Assembly (NCBI GenBank): GCA_919901855.1
Contig: CAKKQC010000018.1
Span: 62,005 to 70,902 of the forward strand
Reading direction: 5' to 3'
Source: a bacterium
GTDB taxonomy: Bacteria > Oederibacteriota > CAKKQC01
DNA: 8,898 nt
Under the pieces are notes generated by a model. It had not been told where the DNA came from, did no database searches, and saw nothing but the letters and a program-made list of their open reading frames with translations. Both the position numbers and the translations under genes were made by a program. Position 1 is the stretch's first letter, and each line of letters begins with the position of its first letter. Below, in pieces: positions 5,911 to 8,898 of this stretch.

Positions 5911-7240
5911 CCCTCCGGCAGGTTCCCGATATAGCCAACGGCAGGGCTTCGGAGGAGCCCGCGCCTTCGAGGCGCAGCGACCCCGTCCATGTCAACCTAT
6001 CGGCACTTCCGGTCAGACTCATACGATCGTCGTGGAAGGTTACGGCCACCGACTGCATCGGCCGGTTGAACACCAGGCTAACGCTGGCATTACCACAATG
6101 GAAGACTGCACTAGGCGGAATGATCGCCGACTTACCGTCATATGTCGCTGCGTATTCAACGGGAAGCTGTGTGATCGCGATCGAGGACCAGTGGCGTTCC
6201 CTGCACGGAATGTTGAACGATTGCTGCCCCGCGTTCCCGGCTCTGTCAACAGTGCGGAGTAGGCCCTGCTGAAGATCCACCGGAATATCTGCGTTTGCAC
6301 AAGTGAGGTCGATCAACATGACTGCATCTGTCTCTCCGGTTGGCGCAGTTCTTGCCATCTCGACGAATCCCGATGGACCTTCATACCCCACCGACACTTC
6401 ACGCGTCCCACTCCCGAACACTTGAACCTGCCCCCCCACAATCAACTGCCCACCATCGGATGCCCGGCCGGTTACTCTGAGATCTCCCATCTTCGAAAAG
6501 CGCGCATCCGGGGAGTAGACCTGAGGAGGTGCGCCTTCCTCAAGGAGGAATCCAGAGCCGGGCAACAGTGGGCTTCCGTGAATATAAACCACTGGGTCGG
6601 CAATGAGACGCCCCCCCAGCCCGGATTCCTGCGCGGACGTGTATATGCCTTCACCATTCCCTATGCCCGCCTGCTCATAAGTCCACTCAACAAATCCGTC
6701 GCAACGAAACTTGCGGCCAGCATAGTCCTTCGTAAACCTCGACAGGACGGCGGTAAAGTCTTGTCCCACTAGGCTCATCGCCTTCGACACAATGTCCTTC
6801 CTCGCTTCGACAGACAGCCTCCCGAGACGACCAGGAATCGTGTATCCCCCCTCATACGTGTGCGCAGGCGCAGCCAGAAACCTATTGACGAAGGTGAACT
6901 CGGAAAAACTCCTGTGCTTCACGGTACAGCCCGGAACAACCAGTAACCCGGACAGAAGACTCCAGATACCCACGTCGGCCTTCGGTTGAAGGTCTACGGC
7001 CCATTGACCATGATCAAGGGGATTCCCGCTATCGAACCCAGCCTCGATTCCCGCATGGCCGCCGAGAGCAGGGAGATCCGGCAGGTAGAGAGTAGGATCG
7101 ATGAGATCGGTGCCGCGCAAGAGAACGTTGCCGAGTTCCGTGTTCGGCGTCGCTTCGGCAATCACTGATTGCGACATGGGCATGCAGAATGCCAGTGTCA
7201 CGGCGAACCGCAGCCATGCGTACTCTCCCGCAATTCTCAC
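5405..7240 (-). CDS. Secreted permuted NlpC/P60 (YiiX-like) protein with Ig-like region; out-of-frame tail
   Basis: The GTG at 7240 overlaps the stop of the HEAT-repeat gene (GTGA). Residues 1-29 form a signal peptide (FAVTLAFCMPMSQSVIA). ELGNVLLRGTDLID (35-48) and LGGHAGIEAGFD (59-70) give His62; YAGRKFRCDGFVEWTYEQAG (173-192) gives Cys180. His before Cys is the order of the circularly permuted NlpC/P60 or YiiX/LRAT-like amidases, which cut peptidoglycan peptides or acyl/amide bonds outside the cytoplasm; the substrate is unknown. Residues about 240-440 look like Ig-like modules (VDRAGNAGQQSF; WTGSLRLEGAGSSEALPLAI). The Ig-like unit stops abruptly at LAISGT (residue 440, near 5921). After that the frame reads Arg/Gly/Asp-rich nonsense for 171 residues through the CARDB gene, which is coded in another frame. 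The real conserved part is thus 5921-7240, and the gene appears damaged at its 3' end. Confidence 0.68.
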   Translation of the reverse strand: MRIAGEYAWLRFAVTLAFCMPMSQSVIAEATPNTELGNVLLRGTDLIDPTLYLPDLPALGGHAGIEAGFDSGNPLDHGQWAVDLQPKADVGIWSLLSGLLVVPGCTVKHRSFSEFTFVNRFLAAPAHTYEGGYTIPGRLGRLSVEARKDIVSKAMSLVGQDFTAVLSRFTKDYAGRKFRCDGFVEWTYEQAGIGNGEGIYTSAQESGLGGRLIADPVVYIHGSPLLPGSGFLLEEGAPPQVYSPDARFSKMGDLRVTGRASDGGQLIVGGQVQVFGSGTREVSVGYEGPSGFVEMARTAPTGETDAVMLIDLTCANADIPVDLQQGLLRTVDRAGNAGQQSFNIPCRERHWSSIAITQLPVEYAATYDGKSAIIPPSAVFHCGNASVSLVFNRPMQSVAVTFHDDRMSLTGSADRLTWTGSLRLEGAGSSEALPLAISGTCRRDGRVYLEWHVLGGWERGPFDDGDRDRRRNGGCAHEGRGGRGDGQDASRDGVGAGGDAISGAGRRRDPRDDDRDESGRHGDLGPVGHNLGGLRRLRGGTRERAVACRAPRRRDDDLVRLDVQRDRRGGGQVHGDGGRDRCRVWGSCRQRERMDRRSSVCGIGPQGRGGA

Positions 7241-8292
7241 CAGACCGTGCCCTCATCTCGAGCTTCTATTGCCCTGATTGTTCGTTCCAGCCAGTACCGA
7301 CGTGTCGCATCGCATGGCCGACGGAGTTCCCCCCGTAGGAGGGGAAGGACAGACGGATCGCCCAGCACCTTGAAGCCCATCAGTACCGATGCGTAGCATT
7401 CATCATTGTTCTTGTGGAGCCACCCCAGAAGGAGATCCCTCGCGCCAATCGCCTTGGTCCTTCCGATGGATTCCAGGATTTGCCCCCGCTCCAGCCAGCC
7501 TTGAGCTGCAGACAGAAGCTTAGTCAACGCCTGAAAGGCTTCCTCGCCGCCAATATCACCCAAGGCGTAGATACCTCGGGTTCTATAAAATCCTCGCCCA
7601 GTATCACGGGAGTTGAGAATACCCACTATCACAGGGATGGCCTTCTTTCCTCCAACCTTTCCGAGGGTGTCCACAAGTCCGTTCTTGTCGATTGGTGAAG
7701 CCTTTCGAATCCTATCCAACAAGACACTCTCAACTTCTGAATCCCCTTTGAACCGCGCCAAGAGTAGGTGGGTCTTGGCCGGATCAGCTTTTGCATCATT
7801 GAGGCAGTCCAAGCCAAGCCGCTTCAAAGAACCACGAAAACGTTGGGGGATGGCCCGCTGATAGACTGCAACCTCACTTCCCGCTTCAAGCCGGAGGTCC
7901 GTATCCTCAGATGTGTCCACAGCTATCTCAGAGAGCTGGCGGAAGCCATATTCAGTCAGATACGGGGAAAGAGCGGGATCGGACAGGACGAACATACAGT
8001 AAAGCCGGTAGTCCTTGGGAGAAGATCGATCCGCAACCCCTTCCAGAAGAAGCGGCAACGCCTCCGGTCCAGCAGACACGAGTTCATCCATCAGACGCAG
8101 GCGGCTACTCGGTCCCCCTGAAGGATCGGCCTTCAGCGATCCGTGGGCCAGCTTCTTCAAGTCTCCTGCAAGATGATCACGGACGCTCTCTCCCTCCAAT
8201 GCCTGAGTTGCCGATATCGGTCTGCCCTCAGCCCATGCATTCCGTGAGATGCCAACCACCACCGAGATCAGGATCAACCAGATTGCCCTCAT
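7237..8292 (-). CDS. Secreted HEAT-repeat protein
   Basis: The 351-residue product starts with a signal peptide (MRAIWLILISVVVGISRNAWA, likely cut after A21), so it is exported. The body is alpha-helical, with HEAT-type helix pairs clearest in the second half: VESVLLDRIRKASPIDKNGL with VDTLGKVGGKKAIPVIVGIL (187-226), IYALGDIGGEEAFQALTKLL (241-260), LESIGRTKAIGARDLLLGWL (273-292) and MGFKVLGDPSVLPLLRGEL (305-323). Each pair has the familiar 'ALGxIGxxxAxxxLxxLL' pattern. HEAT solenoids bind other proteins; no enzymatic site is visible. The ATG at 8292 was chosen because AGGAGG lies 9 nt upstream and the codon overlaps the previous stop as ATGA. Longer starts at 8301 and 8319 would place extra polar residues before the signal peptide. 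Its stop overlaps the GTG of the NlpC/P60-like gene, so it is in the same translationally coupled operon. Confidence 0.8.
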   Translation of the reverse strand: MRAIWLILISVVVGISRNAWAEGRPISATQALEGESVRDHLAGDLKKLAHGSLKADPSGGPSSRLRLMDELVSAGPEALPLLLEGVADRSSPKDYRLYCMFVLSDPALSPYLTEYGFRQLSEIAVDTSEDTDLRLEAGSEVAVYQRAIPQRFRGSLKRLGLDCLNDAKADPAKTHLLLARFKGDSEVESVLLDRIRKASPIDKNGLVDTLGKVGGKKAIPVIVGILNSRDTGRGFYRTRGIYALGDIGGEEAFQALTKLLSAAQGWLERGQILESIGRTKAIGARDLLLGWLHKNNDECYASVLMGFKVLGDPSVLPLLRGELRRPCDATRRYWLERTIRAIEARDEGTVW

Positions 8293-8898
8293 GGTCCCCA
8301 TCCTCCTCCCGCCGCACATGAAGCCGAAACGGGATCAGACTTCTCGCTCTTGTTCCCTCTTCCGTCAACAGCCTCCACCTGATAGGTGTATGTCGGTCCA
8401 TCCGTCAATGCGAGATCAAGGAAGCTCGGCGAGCCTGACCCAGATTGAGCAACGGATGCATACGGTACTTGGTTACCATTCCTGTATACGTTGTAGGACA
8501 CGACGCTCTGTTCTGTGTTGCGAGTCCAGGAAAGACGAATCCTCGTATCCAACACCTCCGTCGCGAGACCGGTCGGCTTCACCGGTGGCAGGCTCACGAA
8601 CACATACCGAGTCACGCCAGACACCGAGGTCTGACTCCCGATACGAGTCGTGAACGTCAACGTCAACGGCGTCGTGGATCCCTGCAAGGCCGGATCGAAT
8701 GCATACATGGCGGAGAAGACTCCATTGGCATCCGCGGTCGCGATGACCTGCGGGGACCCGTAACCACTGATCTCCATGAGGACATCCGCGCCCGGCTCGG
8801 CTTTGCCGGTCATCCCGACGCTGAGGCTGGTGAAGACGGGGGACTGTGGGGTGACGCGAAAAGAATTCCGGTTGAGGTAGCCGAGCAGGGCTGACATA
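8289..8898 (-). CDS. Ig/fibronectin type III protein, C-terminal part (5' end outside window)
   Basis: The frame runs to the window edge. An ATG happens to sit at 8897, but no upstream DNA is visible and the sequence looks internal, so I treat it as the C-terminal part of a larger gene. Residues 20-104 of the visible part look like a bacterial Ig-like unit (SVGMTGKAEPGADVLMEISG, then ATADANGVFSAMY). Residues 105-194 are a fibronectin type III domain: PPVKPTGLATEVLDTRIRLSW, VVSYNVYRNG and TYTYQVEAVDGRGNKSEKS. Both are typical of exported adhesive or structural proteins. After the FN3 domain only SCAAGGGWGP remains, so there is no sorting tail. The stop overlaps the start of the HEAT gene (ATGA), and the Gly-rich end is partly dictated by the ribosome binding site of that gene. 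Confidence 0.75.
   Translation of the reverse strand, partial: MSALLGYLNRNSFRVTPQSPVFTSLSVGMTGKAEPGADVLMEISGYGSPQVIATADANGVFSAMYAFDPALQGSTTPLTLTFTTRIGSQTSVSGVTRYVFVSLPPVKPTGLATEVLDTRIRLSWTRNTEQSVVSYNVYRNGNQVPYASVAQSGSGSPSFLDLALTDGPTYTYQVEAVDGRGNKSEKSDPVSASCAAGGGWGP

Noticed and set aside
5915-5935. Programmed ribosomal frameshift joining the NlpC/P60-Ig frame to the CARDB frame.
   Set aside because: I see no slippery heptamer or stimulatory structure, and both domains are cut mid-fold, which fits a rearrangement better than a designed frame change.

Overview
The window looks like a contig from an uncultivated, GC-rich Gram-negative bacterium, plausibly from an FCB-group candidate phylum of the Eisenbacteria/Gemmatimonadota kind. 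That placement is an inference. It rests on a PorV-like outer-membrane protein next to a protein with a T9SS-type C-terminal sorting domain, a DUF5069 protein, and very high GC on the left side. No taxonomic marker strong enough to settle it is present.

Layout. (1) 1-2415 is GC-rich housekeeping-like DNA: the 5' part of an AddB-like nuclease/helicase gene (minus), a divergent DUF5069 gene (plus), and a polytopic GT39/ArnT-like glycosyltransferase (plus). (2) 2413-2486 is an elongator-type tRNA-Met(CAT) on the minus strand. Its 3' end overlaps the stop codon of the glycosyltransferase. (3) 2458-3743 is a small accessory island. Two nearly identical ~160-bp direct repeats, each containing the first 29 nt of the tRNA gene, its upstream promoter and the tail of a possible integrase gene, flank a two-gene MNT-HEPN (MntA/HepT-like) toxin-antitoxin operon. 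A tyrosine-recombinase C-terminal remnant ('KLLGHKTPAM') continues from the outer repeat. (4) 3890-8898 is one minus-strand gene cluster with start/stop overlaps at three of its four junctions, in transcription order: an Ig/FN3 protein (5' end cut by the window), a secreted HEAT-repeat protein, a secreted permuted NlpC/P60-like (YiiX-like) protein, a CARDB/Ig-like protein ending in a T9SS-type sorting domain, and a PorV/UPF0164-like outer-membrane protein.

How the parts may work together. MNT and HEPN overlap by 8 nt and should form a co-translated pair in which the nucleotidyltransferase neutralises the HEPN ribonuclease. The duplicated tRNA promoter points directly into this operon. The right-hand cluster reads as a cell-surface/secretion cassette: exported repeat and Ig-like proteins, a protein with a sorting tail, and the PorV-like protein that in T9SS systems receives such tails.

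The most striking anomalies are the tRNA-fragment repeats around the toxin-antitoxin pair, and an out-of-frame junction near 5921. At that junction the NlpC/P60-Ig gene is fused in the wrong frame to a CARDB gene lacking its 5' end, and base composition shifts at about the same place.
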